NCBI GenBank assembly: GCA_947623455.1
Contig: OX392540.1
Location: forward strand, 8,697,432 to 8,761,431
Direction: 5' to 3'
Length of the DNA stretch: 64,000 bases
From: Mimachlamys varia
Taxonomy: Eukaryota; Mollusca; Bivalvia; Pectinida; Pectinidae
Below the pieces are notes generated by a model. It was not told where the DNA came from. It worked only from the letters and a program-made list of their open reading frames with translations, and did no database searches. Positions 1-11,470 of this stretch are shown in pieces. Position numbers and translations under genes: made by a program. The stretch's first letter is position 1. Each line of letters starts with the position of its first letter.

Positions 1-234
1 TGCAGTGGATAGCGCACTTGCCTTTCACCAATGCGGCCGGGGTTCGATTCCCCGACCGGACGTGAAAAGGTATGGGGTCACCTGCTCGACCACGTGGGTT
101 TTCTCCAGGTACTCCGGTTTCCTCCCACAATAAGACCCCTCGCGCGCTAACATCCGGGCCAACAAATGTGATTAATATAAGTTGTATAACTTGTTTCATA
201 ATTGTTGTAAAATAAATCAAGTTTATATAAAAAG
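1..234 (+). mobile_element. SINE copy 0 (5' truncated by window edge)
   Basis: tRNA-derived SINE entering the window inside its A box. B box GGTTCGATTCC is intact. Confidence 0.85.
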
Positions 235-558
235 CTATAATATTTAACATATATTACAGGTTATGTTGAGTTATTTCAACTTTTCGCGGAACCACATTGC
301 GTATTTGCAACTGCAAAATATAGACATTATGTAGAAAATGCATTTCTGTCGTAAACTGTTGTTTTGGCCGGAGATCTTCTCCTACAGTTTTTAACTGATA
401 TCTTTCAAACTTATTAGGCTTAATCATCATGACATGAAGTTTTGTTTTCCTGAATAACAGTTCAATTATATAATATTTACTAGAGCTATGGTCCTTTGAA
501 ACTTTTTTGTATTTGATTCAATTCCTCTAAAATTTGGTATGATACTTCAAAAAATTAT

Positions 559-806
559 GGGTGGTCGGGTGGTGCAGTGGATAGCGCACTTGCCTTTCAC
601 CAATGCGGCCGGGGTTCGATTCCCCGACCGGACGTGAAAAGGTATGGGGTCACCTGCTCGACCACGTGGGTTTTCTCCGGGTACTCCGGTTTCCTCCCAC
701 AATAAGACCCCTCGCGCGCTAACATCCGGGCCAACAAATGTGATTAATATAAGTTGTATAACTTGTTTCATAATTGTTGTAAAATAAATCAAGTTTATAT
801 AAAAAG
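559..806 (+). mobile_element. SINE copy 1, tRNA-derived with conserved central domain
   Basis: The head has an RNA polymerase III A box (TGGTGCAGTGG, 570-580) and B box (GGTTCGATTCC, 613-623). Behind it lies a conserved block around GTACTCCGGTTTCCTCCCAC, the kind of central domain shared by SINE families of many aquatic animals, then an AT-rich tail. The 3' limit is set by comparison with the SINE-free homologue at about 7650-7690, where the flanks are joined. The target-site duplication is not clear. Isotype is uncertain: the D arm is tRNA-Arg-like and the anticodon arm tRNA-Glu-like. Non-autonomous; it would need a LINE partner for mobility. Confidence 0.88.
570..623 (+). promoter_or_regulatory. 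Internal Pol III promoter (A and B boxes) of SINE copy 1
   Basis: TGGTGCAGTGG fits the A-box consensus and GGTTCGATTCC fits the B-box consensus, with spacing normal for a tRNA gene. The same pair is present in every copy of the array, with B-box changes in the copies at 4448 (GGTTTGATTCC) and 5011 (TGTTCGATTCC). Confidence 0.8.
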
Positions 807-1130
807 CTATAATATTTAACATATATTACAGGTTATGTTGAGTTATTTCAACTTTTCGCGGAACCACATTGCATATTTGCAACTGCAAAATATAGACATT
901 ATGTAGAAAATGCATTTCTGTCGTAAACTGTTGTTTTGGCCGGAGATCTTCTCCTACAGTTTGTAACTGATATCTTTCAAACTTATTAGGCTTAATCATC
1001 ATGACATGAAGTTTTGTTTTCCTGAATAACAGTTCAATTATATAATATTTACTAGAGCTATGGTCCTTTGAAACTTTTTTGTATTTGATTCAATTCCTCT
1101 AAAATTTGGTATGATACTTCAAAAAATTAT

Positions 1131-1378
1131 GGGTGGTCGGGTGGTGCAGTGGATAGCGCACTTGCCTTTCACCAATGCGGCCGAGGTTCGATTCCCCGAC
1201 CGGACGTGAAAAGGTATGGGGTCACCTGCTCGACCACGTGGGTTTTCTCCAGGTACTCCGGTTTCCTCCCACAATAAGACCCCTCGCGCGCTAATATCCG
1301 GGCCAACAAATGTGATTAATATAAGTTGTATAACTTGTTTCATAATTGTTGTAAAATAAATCAAGTTTATATAAAAAG
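1131..1378 (+). mobile_element. SINE copy 2
   Basis: Same SINE; a G-to-A change lies just before the B box (GAGGTTCGATTCC). Confidence 0.88.
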
Positions 1379-1699
1379 CTATAATATTTAACATATATTA
1401 CAGGTTATGTTGAGTTATTTCAACTTTTCGTGGAACCACATTGCATATTTGCAACTGCAAAATATAGACATTATGTAGAAAATGCATTTCTGTGGTAAAC
1501 TGTTGTTTTGGCCGGAGATCTTCTACAGTTTTTAACTGATATCTTTCAAACTTATTAGGCTTAATCATCATGACATGAAGTTTTGTTTTCCTGAATAACA
1601 GTTCAATTATATAATATTTACTAGAGCTATGGTCCTTTGAAACTTTTTTGTATTTGATTCAATTCCTCTAAAATTTGGTATGATACTTCAAAAAATGAT

Positions 1700-1947
1700 G
1701 GGTGGTCGGGTGGTGCAGTGGATAGCGCACTTGCCTTTCACCAATGCGGCCGGGGTTCGATTCCCCGACCGGACGTGAAAAGGTATGGGGTCACCTGCTC
1801 GACCACGTGGGTTTTCTCCAGGTACTCCGGTTTCCTCCCACAATAAGACCCCTCGCGCGCTAACATCCGGGCCAACAAATGTGATTAGTATAAGTTGTAT
1901 AACTTGTTTCATAATTGTTGTAAAATAAATCAAGTTTATATAAAAAG
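1700..1947 (+). mobile_element. SINE copy 3
   Basis: Same SINE with intact A and B boxes; flanked by the 569 bp version of the unit. Confidence 0.88.
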
Positions 1948-2271
1948 CTATAATATTTAACATATATTACAGGTTATGTTGAGTTATTTCAACTTTTCGC
2001 GGAACCACATTGCGTATTTGCAACTGCAAAATATAGACATTATGTAGAAAATGCATTTCTGTCGTAAACTGTTGATTTGGCTGGAGATCTTCTCCTACAG
2101 TTTGTAACTGATATCTTTCAAACTTATTAGGCTTAATCATCGTGACATGAAGTTTTGTTTTTCTGAATAACAGTTCAATTATATAATATTTACTAGAGCT
2201 ATGGTCCTTTGAAACTTTTTTGTATTTGATTCAATTCCTCTAAAATTTGGTATGATACTTCAAAAAATGAT

Positions 2272-2519
2272 GGGTGGTCGGGTGGTGCAGTGGATAGCGC
2301 ACTTGCCTTTCACCAATGCGGCCGGGGTTCGATTCCCCGACCGGACGTGAAAAGGTATGGGGTCACCTGCTCGACCACGTGGGTTTTCTCCAGGTACTCC
2401 GGTTTCCTCCCACAATAAGACCCCTCGCGCGCTAACATCCGGGCCAACAAATGTGATTAATATAAGTTGTATAACTTGTTTCATAATTGTTGTAAAATAA
2501 ATCAAGTTTATATAAAAAG
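2272..2519 (+). mobile_element. SINE copy 4
   Basis: Same SINE with intact A and B boxes. Confidence 0.88.
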
Positions 2520-2843
2520 CTATAATATTTAACATATATTACAGGTTATGTTGAGTTATTTCAACTTTTCGCGGAACCACATTGCGTATTTGCAACTGCA
2601 AAATATAGACATTATGTAGAAAATGCATTTCTGTCGTAAACTGTTGTTTTGGCCGGAGATCTTCTCCTACAGTTTGTAACTGATATCTTTCAAACTTATT
2701 AGGCTTAATCATCATGACATGAAGTTTTGTTTTCCTGAATAACAGTTCAATTATATAATATTTACTAGAGCTATGGTCCTTTGAAACTTTTTTGTATTTG
2801 ATTCAATTCCTCTAAAATTTGGTATGATACTTCAAAAAATTAT

Positions 2844-3091
2844 GGGTGGTCGGGTGGTGCAGTGGATAGCGCACTTGCCTTTCACCAATGCGGCCGGGGT
2901 TCGATTCCCCGACCGGACGTGAAAAGGTATGGGGTCACCTGCTCGACCACGTGGGTTTTCTCCAGGTACTCCGGTTTCCTCCCACAATAAGACCCCTCGC
3001 GCGCTAACATCCGGGCCAACAAATGTGATTAATATAAGTTGTATAACTTGTTTCATAATTGTTGTAAAATAAATCAAGTTTATATAAAAAG
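2844..3091 (+). mobile_element. SINE copy 5
   Basis: Same SINE with intact A and B boxes. Confidence 0.88.
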
Positions 3092-3415
3092 CTATAATAT
3101 TTAACATATATTACAGGTTATGTTGAGTTATTTCAACTTTTTGCGGAACCACATTGCATATTTGCAACTGCAAAATATAGACATTATGTAGAAAATGCAT
3201 TTCTGTCGTAAACTGTTGTTTTGGCCGGAGATCTTCTCCTACAGTTTGTAACTGATATCTTTCAAACTTATTAGGCTTAATCATCATGACATGAAGTTTT
3301 GTTTTTCTGAATAACAGTTCAATTATATAATATTTACTAGAGCTATGGTCCTTTGAAACTTTTTTGTATTTGATTCAATTCCTCTAAAATTTGGTATGAT
3401 ACTTCAAAAAATTAT

Positions 3416-3663
3416 GGGTGGTCGGGTGGTGCAGTGGATAGCGCACTTGCCTTTCACCAATGCGGCCGAGGTTCGATTCCCCGACCGGACGTGAAAAGGT
3501 ATGGGGTCACCTGCTCGACCACGTGGGTTTTCTCCAGGTACTCCGGTTTCCTCCCACAATAAGACCCCTCGCGCGCTAACATCCGGGCCAACAAATGTGA
3601 TTAATATAAGTTGTATAACTTGTTTCATAATTGTTGTAAAATAAATCAAGTTTATATAAAAAG
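3416..3663 (+). mobile_element. SINE copy 6
   Basis: Same SINE; shares the GAGGTTCGATTCC variant with copy 2, which suggests exchange between array units. Confidence 0.88.
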
Positions 3664-3932
3664 CTATAATATTTAACATATATTACAGGTTATGTTGAGT
3701 TATTTCAACTTTTCGCGGAACCACATTGCATATTTGCAACTGCAAAATATAGACATTATGTAGAAAATGCATTTAAAAACTGTAGGAGAAGATCTCTGGC
3801 CAAAACAACAGTTTACGACAGAAATGCATTTTCTACATAATGTCTATATTTTGCAGTTGCAAATATGCAATGTGGTTCCGCGAAAAGTTGAAATAACTCA
3901 ACATAACCTGTAATATATGTTAAATATTATAG

Positions 3933-4180
3933 CTTTTTATATAAACTTGATTTATTTTACAACAATTATGAAACAAGTTATACAACTTATATTAATCACA
4001 TTTGTTGGCCCGGATGTTAGTGCACGAGGGGTCTTATTGTGGGAGGAAACCGGAGTACCTGGAGAAAACCCACGTGGTCGAGGAGGTGACCCCATACCTT
4101 TTCACGTCCGGTCGGGGAATCGAACCCCGGCCGCATTGGTGAAAGGCAAGTGCGCTATCCACTGCACCACCCGACCACCC
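3933..4180 (-). mobile_element. SINE copy 7, inverted
   Basis: Reverse complement of the SINE, inside the inverted segment 3775-4417. Confidence 0.88.
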
Positions 4181-4447
4181 ATCATTTTTTGAAGTATCAT
4201 ACCAAATTTTAGAGGAATTGAATAAAATACAAAAAAGTTTCAAAGGACCATAGCTCTAGTAAATATTATATAATTGAACTGTTATTCAGGAAAACAAAAC
4301 TTCATGTCATGATGATTAAGCCTAACAAGTTTGAAAGATATCAGTTAAAAACTGTAGGAGAAGATCTCCGGCCAAAACAACAGTTTACGACAGAAATGCA
4401 TTTTGTACATAATGTCTAAAATTTGGTATGATACTTCAAAAAATTAT

Positions 4448-4695
4448 GGGTGGTCGGGTGGTGCAGTGGATAGCGCACTTGCCTTTCACCAATGCGGCCG
4501 AGGTTTGATTCCCCGACCGGACGTGAAAAGGTATGGGGTCACCTGCTCGACCACGTGGGTTTTCTCCAGGTACTCCGGTTTCCTCCCACAATAAGACCCC
4601 TCGCGCGCTAACATCCGGGCCAACAAATGTGATTAATATAAGTTGTATAACTTGTTTCATAATTGTTGTAAAATAAATCAAGTTTATATAAAAAG
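4448..4695 (+). mobile_element. SINE copy 8
   Basis: Same SINE; B box altered to GGTTTGATTCC, probably weaker. Confidence 0.86.
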
Positions 4696-5010
4696 CTATA
4701 ATATTTAACATATATTACAGGTTATGTTGAGTTATTTCAACTTTTCGCGGAACCACATTGCAATATTTGCAACTGCAAAATATAGACATTATGTAGAAAA
4801 TGCATTTCTGTCGTAAACTGTTGTTTTGGCTGGAGATCTTCTCCTACAGTTTTTAACTGATATCTTTCAAACTTATTGGGCTTAATCATCATGACATGAA
4901 GTTTTGTTTTCCTGAATAACAGTTCAATTATATAATATTTACTAGAGCTATGGTCCTTTGAAACTTTTTTGTATTTTATTCAATTCCTCTAAAATTTCTT
5001 CAAAAATGAT

Positions 5011-5210
5011 GGGTGGTCGGGTGGTGCAGTGGATAGCGCACTTGCCTTTTCACCAATGCGGCCGGTGTTCGATTCCCCGACCGGACGTGAAAAGGTATGG
5101 GGTCACCTGCTCGACCACGTGGGTTTTCTCCGGGTACTCCGGTTTCCTCCCACAATAAGACCCCTCGCACGCTAACATCCGGGCCAACAAATGTGATTAA
5201 TATAAGTTGT
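5011..5210 (+). mobile_element. SINE copy 9, 3' truncated, end of array
   Basis: Same SINE with an extra T in the head and B box TGTTCGATTCC. Array homology stops after ATATAAGTTGT at 5210, where unrelated sequence begins. Confidence 0.85.
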
Positions 5211-7105
5211 TTTTTAAAATTGCGAGAGTAGCCAGTAGCCATTATCCCCTTGAAAAACTTTGCATTTTCGACACTTTCGAGAGAGGTATCCCCCATTCAT
5301 TAAAAAATGCAATTGCACAGTTTAAAACTGAGGCAGGGATCACTTTGGGGCGAGATTTGGGGTTTTTTACCCATGTTTTTCCTGGCTATCTAAAAAAATA
5401 TTTAGAATTGTCTTACTTTATATAGAAAAATTTTTTTTGCTGATCCCATAAAATCCCTTAAATTCTCGCATAGGTTTTAAGTCAGAATTATCCCTGCTTA
5501 GGTGTTCTCTTACAAAGAGTTACCCCCCTTTTTAATGAACGGCTTCGTCTGGCTATGCAATCCTAAAGTAATTATTTAGCATTTTGACACCTTTTGATAG
5601 TCATGCACCTTTAATTTTTTTCCCCATCATTTTTAAAATTTATATATTTATAGTATGTCGTTATGTGTAATATGTAAAAGCATGTCTTCTATAATTATAT
5701 TCCCACTCCATCATTATGTAAGGAAAGATAATGCTCAAGATTTAAATCAAATACGGTAACCTTAATGAGCATTCTGGCAAATGAATTATTGAACAATATG
5801 TGTAATTTGATCTATGTTTGAAATAATGTATTTTCTCTCCTTAATTGAAAAGATCTTCACCAGGAAATAAATGTAATTCTTTTACAAATATCCCCTCTCA
5901 AAACATGTGGGCATGTCAAGTCGCACTTATGTATAAATTGTAACTTGGTCATGCCATACACCCTCATGTGGCAAGAGTGATATTGTATTTGATAGGAAAA
6001 TTGTGGGAATAGACAATATATTTCCGCATGAAAAACTTTGTAAAGTGTCGAGATTTTCCTCCTTTCATTTAAAATAACAAAAAAAAACAACAACAAAAAT
6101 TGTCCGCCAATGCAATTGCTCAGTTTGAAACGAAGGTGCGCCTCTTAAATAGCTTTGCTTTTTCGACTCTTTACTAAGAGTAATCCCCCTTTAAATGCAC
6201 AGTGTCGTCTGGCTATGCAATCCTGATTTTATTTTTTAGCATTTTGACCCCTTTCTAAAGAGTTATGCACCTTTTATTTATTTTTCATGGTTTTTTTTTT
6301 AGATAAATATTTGTGTGTTTATGTACGATAGGTAAAAGCATGTCTTATATATATTCCCACTCCGTTATCATGTAAAGAAAGATAATGCTCAAGATTTAAA
6401 ATCAAAGAAGTTACTTCCCAACCTTACTCAATTTACTGAGCACTCTATATCTTGCAATTGAATTATTGAACAATATGGGTAATTTGATCGTGTGTGTCTA
6501 ACAACTTTTTTTTCTCTATTTAGAGAAGATCTTCTCCTGGAAATAAATGACAATCTTTTACAAATATCCCCTCTCAAAACATGTGGGCGTGTCAAGTCGC
6601 ACTAATATATAAATTGTAACTTGGTCATGCCATACACCCTCATGTGGCAAGAGTGATATTGTATTTGATGGGAAAGTTGTGGGAATAGACAATATATTTC
6701 TGCAAGAAAAACTTTGTAAAGTGTCAAGATTTTTCCCCTTTCATTTAAAATAACAAAAAAAAAAAACGGACAAAAATTGTCCGACAATGCAATTGCTCAG
6801 TTTGAAACGAAGGTGTGCCTCTTAAATAGCTTTGCATTTTCGACTCTTTACTAAGAGTATTCCCCCTTTAAATGCACAGTATTGTCTGGCTATGCGATCC
6901 TGATTATATTTTTTAGCATTTTGACCCCTTTCTAAAGAGTTATGCACCTTTTATTAATTTTTCATGTTTTTTTTTTAGATAAATATTTGTGTGTTTATGT
7001 ATGATAGGTAAAAGCATGTCTTATATATATTCCCACTCCGTTATCATGTAAAGAAAGATAATGCTCAAGATTTAAAATCAAAGAAGTTACTTCCCAACCT
7101 TACTT
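5211..7105. repeat. Three tandem copies of a ~670 bp non-coding repeat
   Basis: The phrase GTCTGGCTATGC recurs near 5549, 6209 and 6885 (spacings about 660 and 676). Surrounding blocks line up as well: the TGCAATTGC(A/T)CAGTTT start, the 'AGCATTTTGAC' block, 'GGTAAAAGCATGTCTT', and the minus-strand frame at 5857-6096 echoed at 6602-6787. The third copy is partial. No coding gene is supported; the minus-strand open frames are short and lie in the repeat. Confidence 0.85.
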
Positions 7106-7411
7106 AAGTTACACATTCCCCAAACCATATTGCAAAACAACATATATTTTGCACATTTTATTAATTATTAATTCCCCAAATCATGTACCAACACAAACAT
7201 ATTTTGCATATTTTTTTAAAATCATAAATTCAGAAAAAATAGTTATAAACATGGACAATGCATAAACTGTACCTGCAACAGTACGTCATGAAAAATCCAA
7301 GATGGCGGCCGATTATGTTGGTCACGTTGAGGCTCATATCCGGCAATAAGCCATGCACCCCCCACTTTTGACTTTATTTAATGCACTGGGCTTATTGCCG
7401 GAGAAATACGG
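7106..7411. mobile_element. Right-end fragment of the TA-target transposon family
   Basis: Ends in GGAGAAATACGG followed by TA at 7412-7413, matching the right terminus of the complete element at 7755-8912. It shares a 'CCAAGATGGCGG' stretch followed by a 'cggcaataagcc' inner inverted repeat. It abuts the same kind of Helentron-type host sequence. The left boundary is not resolved. Confidence 0.5.
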
Positions 7412-9155
7412 TATTTGGCGTTGTCCGTCTGTCGTAAACTTTTGTGTGTCCGGAGATCTCCTCATACAGTTTTCAACCGATTTCTTTCAAACTTGCTAGG
7501 TTTAACCACCATAACATGAAGTTGTGTTTTCCTGACAGACAATTTGATTCGAGAATATTCACTAGAGTTATGGCCTTTTTGGACACAATTTCGGGCATTA
7601 TTTAGAAAACATCAACATTTTTGTGTTTTCTTTAATTCCTCTGAAATTTGGTATGGTACTTTGAATATCTATAATATTTAACATATATTACGGGTTTTGT
7701 TGAGTAATTTTAACTTTTTGCGTAACAGCATTTCATAGTTAGATATAGGCATTACCGTATTTTACCGGGAATAAGCCCCCTCTCACGAATAAGCCCCCTC
7801 CCCACTTTGGCAAAGGTTCTTGGAACAGGGTGGGAGCCTGGGAATAAGCCCCCACCCTAAATTTTGTCTTTCTCTCTATAAAAAGTATGTTAATTTCTTT
7901 TTAATTTTGTGTCTGAACATAAAATATATCTAACTGTGGGCAGAAAAAAATATCTATAAAGCTAAACTTGAAATAAAACATTGTTCAGCTGGTGTTAAGA
8001 ACACCATACTTTCATGTTTGAACTGGTGGTACATTTTCCAAACTTTGAACAAAAACGAAATATTATTCTTGTACTTGATCCATTATATGCAAGTCTGTAT
8101 TGAAAAAGAAAATAAAGAAAATATTTTTTATAGTGATAAAGCAAAAGTAAATTCATTTTGAAGTAGTTTGTTGCCAAGTAGTTTGTTTCAAATCTAACAT
8201 TTCTGTCAATATCAGTTCGTTAAAATTGTCATTCTGAAATTTGTATCAACCGGCTCTCTGAGAAAACAAGATGGCTGCCTTCAGATGGCCTTAGCGTTTT
8301 TTGGAAGACTTTTATCCATAAATACATGTCTCTTGCTCTTAATGCTTCCAGACTCATTGCAGAAAGTTGGTTTGTTGTTTTTGTATGATTCATGCATTGG
8401 TTTTGTGTTAATTTTACATTGTTTACTCAAATTTCTTAAGCTATTTACTGCCTGTACATGTACCTGGCCTATCTCAAATCTCGTAATGGCGGTAGCCAAA
8501 CAACAAGCAGTCTTATTGTCATGCTATTAATTCCTTTTACACATCTGAGTGTTATTACTGTATCTAAATGAATACTTATTAACTTATAAATGAAAATTCA
8601 TTCAAGATTATGCTTGATAAATTGAATTATCTAGACCAATTGCTAATAAAAAATCTGTTAACAGCACCATCAATGGCATCAATTTGTAGTGACTGTTTTT
8701 AAACATTCTGAATGTAAATTGTTATTTTAACAAAACAAACAACTAGAATTACATTACTGGTATAGTGGGGACTGAGTTCCTAGATCAAAACAGTAGAATA
8801 TCCAAGATGGCGGACTTTTGTGAACAGGGGTGTATTCGGGAATAAGACCCCTCCCTACTTTTGATCAATTATTTTTCTCAGGGGGTGGGGGCTTATTCCC
8901 GGTCAAATACGGTATGTAGAAAATGCATTTCTGTTGTAAACTGTTGTTTTGTCCGGAGATCTCCTTCTACCGTTTTCAACCGATATCTTTCAAACTTGCT
9001 AGGCTTAATCATCATGAGATGAAGTTGTGTTTTCCTGAATGACAATTTGTTTCTACTGTATTTACTAGAGTTATGGCCTTTTGGAACTCCGTATCTGATG
9101 TAGTTTTCGAATATTATGTAGAAAGTGTCAGAACTTTCTTTGTGTCGGCACAAAG
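7412..9155 (+). mobile_element. Helentron-type element (family 2), split by the 7755-8912 transposon
   Basis: Two homologous monomers (7414-7754 and 8913-9155) share blocks such as GTCCGGAGATCT, TTTCTTTCAAACTTGCTAGG, ATGAAGTTGTGTTTTCCTGA and ACTAGAGTTATGGCC with 21.55-22.15 kb and with the array at 1-5210. Removing 7755-8912 plus one TA rejoins the block CATTATGTAGAAAATGC found intact in the array. This copy has no SINE between GGTATGGTAC and CTATAATATTTAAC, so it is the empty site for the SINE insertion in the array. Confidence 0.75.
7755..8912. mobile_element. 1158 bp DNA transposon with TIRs and TA target-site duplication
   Basis: The left end CCGTATTTTACCGGGAATAA mirrors the right end TTATTCCCGGTCAAATACGG with one or two mismatches. 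TA flanks both sides (7753-7754 and 8913-8914). The inner left end repeats the motif GGGAATAAGCCCCC twice more. No transposase is recognisable; the ~80-codon frames at 8.28-8.53 kb overlap on opposite strands and look fortuitous. TA duplication is typical of Tc1/mariner and also of ISL2EU; superfamily not decided. A second, truncated copy lies at 19052-19505. Confidence 0.9.
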
Positions 9156-10816
9156 TCGGCAGCCCGATTTAATAAGAAAACGGCCGTGACCAATAATGCC
9201 AAAGAATAAGTAACTAATAAAATATTTTGTACTTTATTATGGTTTTATTTGTGTTCTCTTCGATAAATGAACTGTCGGGGATATTCTGTCCCGCTCCGTC
9301 ATGGCAAAGAAATGAAAACCGAGGTGTTTGTTTTTAAACAGTGACACGTGTGCCAGGATTTATCTATTTTTATTTTCTCTTTCTTACATTATTAGTGTTT
9401 TTTTTTTTATATCTTTTCTCTTTTCTTTCTCACATTTCGTTAATTGATATTCAAACACAAGAAAGCTACTGTAGATGATAATCACATTTTCAGGAGTAGT
9501 CTACATATGCATCATTGTATGTTATTAGCTATCAAAGAATTTAGTAATTATGGGAGGCACGAAGAAGATATTAATAATTTATTGGATAGGCATATGTATA
9601 TTTACCACCCTTTGAGTTTAACTTTGAGATGTCGGAAAGTACTTGGTAATGAATTTTTTTTTTTTTTTCTTCTATCGATGGCATACCCGGGGTATATCAA
9701 ATTAATAAGAAAACACCATGATACTCTATGCCTGCTACAGTATATATACAACCACAAGCCCTATACATTTCTGTGGTACCCCTCTGGCTGGCCTCGTTTA
9801 TGGTCTTGCAACGTCGAAGCTCGCTTTTCAACGAAGCTCTCTTTGCATGGCTTCACCACCCAATGCCAGTTTTACCCAGTAGCTTGCTGATTAGGTCATG
9901 CAATCCACCACTTGACCACTGGTGGTATTGCCTTTATTTTAGATATACATGTAGGCAAACAAGAAATGACAGCTTATTGTTGAAATCTACAAGTTTTCAT
10001 TGTAAAACTTGCTGCCATTGGCCATAGAGATATATCTCTTTCATGTACATACCGAGTCACACATGCTCTGATCATGTGCTTGCGCAGGATGAGATGGCGT
10101 ATTTACGAAAGATAATGAATTAATACAACGGGTCGAATAATTATTTTGATGATACTTAAAAGTAATTATTAGCAGCATTTGCTGAAACTTTAAATTTGTG
10201 TAATTAAGTGAAAGTGTAAGTTCTATTATACATTTTCATGAAATGTTTAATGTATAAGTTTGTTAAAACATGGGTTTTTTCCTGAGATTAACACACAGTA
10301 GACTCCATAGTTACTGGTAACAGCAAGCAGCTGCTGAAGATGAAGACATCCCTACCCGGAGGATGGGGTTGGTTATTTTTCATCGCTCTTTTTATTACAT
10401 TCGCATTACTTTTAAAACTTCTGTCAATGTCCCTTATGTAAAAATGTTTGTATGGCCTATTAATAATTCCAACCCAGTCATTCATTCAAATGTAATCGTT
10501 TTAACCCCTATATCGCTTCTTTCAAATTTACATTACATATAGTTTAATGTTGTCAATATCATACCTCAATATTTCGTGTGGAAGGCACATTTAATAAGAA
10601 ATTGCAATCTTGATTTGCCTTTTAAAATCAGGGTAGAACACATTTAAAAATTACTAGGTATATCTACATTTAAAACAAAATGTTTTGTGATTCTTAATAG
10701 TATTATGCATCATTATTACTGTATTAATTCACATAATAAGATGATTTTTTGAACAATTTTTATCTTGAAAACAAATTATTACATATTCTTGTTTAATTCG
10801 AAGTGGGTTGGGATAA
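9156..10816. other. No supported gene
   Basis: AT-rich DNA. An open frame of 148 codons at 9444-9890 runs through a T-tract giving six consecutive Phe and shows no recognisable domain. About 10380-10490 resembles the ~460 bp repeat of 15.8-19 kb (TGTCAATGTC...TTTGTATGGCCTATT...CATTCATTCAAAT). A stretch near 9310-9355 (ACCGAGGTGTTTG ... CACGTGTGC) recurs inverted near 12300-12350. Confidence 0.6.
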
Positions 10817-11470
10817 CTTTAGGGAGGTCGGGATGGAAATACATGATGTGCAGAGCAACAGGATGCGATCCTCTGGCACACTGTGAAAAGTTGTAACATC
10901 GCAAGTCTCTGGCGTGGATTGAAACCCCGTAAACTTGGCCTGAACTCTGCACATCAGAGAGTTCCAATAGTCTAAAATATTGGGTATATCTACATTTAAA
11001 ACAAAACTTTTAGGGAGGTTGGGATGGAAATATGTGATATGCAGAACAGGATGCGATCCTCTGGCACACTGTGAAAAGTTGTAACATCGCAAGTCTCTGG
11101 CGTGGATTGAAACCCCGTAAACTTGGCCTGCTGCATATCAGAGAGTTCCTACATTCAAAACAAAACTTTTAGGGAGGTCGGGATAGAAATACGGGATATG
11201 CAGAACAGGATATGCTGCACATCAGAAAGTTCCACTAATTTCTAGTAATATTATACAGTTAATGAGTTAAATTTCACTTTTGAGTTCAAGATTAAAGTAC
11301 TAGCTTCAGATTATTTTAGGGATAGTTAACTTTGGGTGGTAAAATGTATTAGTGATATGCAAAACAGGAAGCGATCCTCTGGCACATTGTAAAAAGCTTT
11401 AAGATCTTAATTAAGTCACTGGTATGGACTTGAAACTCCCTAAATTTGGCCTGCTGCACATAAGACAAAT
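10817..11470. repeat. Degenerate tandem repeat, four copies of ~140-190 bp
   Basis: Copies begin with TTAGGGAGGT(C/T)GGGAT and carry GCGATCCTCTGGCACA, GTTGTAACATCGCAAGTC and AAACTTGGCCTG. Copies lie near 10817-10965, 11008-11150, 11170-11235 (internal deletion) and 11340-11470 (divergent). Short minus-strand open frames within it are not gene-like. Confidence 0.85.

Larger units (their letters stand above)
3179..4417. repeat. Long inverted repeat, 596 bp arms with ~47 bp loop
   Basis: The right arm (3822-4417) is the near-perfect reverse complement of the left arm (3179-3774). The loop is 3775-3821. Both arms contain a whole SINE. Direct orientation resumes at 4418 with AAAATTTGGTATG. Confidence 0.92.
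1..5210. repeat. Tandem array of a ~572 bp composite unit (Helentron-type monomer + SINE)
   Basis: The unit recurs with its SINE head at about -14 (cut by the window edge), 559, 1131, 1700, 2272, 2844, 3416, 4448 and 5011; most steps are 572 bp (one is 569). One extra unit at 3775-4417 is inverted. Each unit is about 248 bp of tRNA-derived SINE plus about 320 bp that is homologous to single-copy stretches at 7.4-7.75, 8.9-9.15 and 21.6-22.1 kb. Copies differ by only scattered substitutions and small indels. The array continues beyond the left edge. The 91-codon open frames read through it are by-products of the repeat, not genes. Confidence 0.97.

Noticed and set aside
559..640. A functional tRNA gene
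   Set aside because: A and B boxes and a T arm are present, but the 5' end does not pair well with the segment after the T arm, the anticodon arm is weak, and a SINE body follows.
1..5210. CRISPR-like regular repeats
   Set aside because: Whole units are repeated without unique spacers, and the sequence is eukaryotic repeat DNA.
547..5296. 91-98 codon ORFs repeated through the first 5 kb
   Set aside because: They read antisense through the SINE and its AT-rich tail; copies track the repeat unit and have no domain.
8281..8530. Two overlapping ORFs as the transposase of the TA element
   Set aside because: They overlap on opposite strands, are under 90 codons, and have no DDE or HTH motif.
9444..9890. 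148-codon ORF as a gene
   Set aside because: It includes a T-tract-encoded Phe run, has no recognisable domain or splice context, and lies in AT-rich repeat surroundings.
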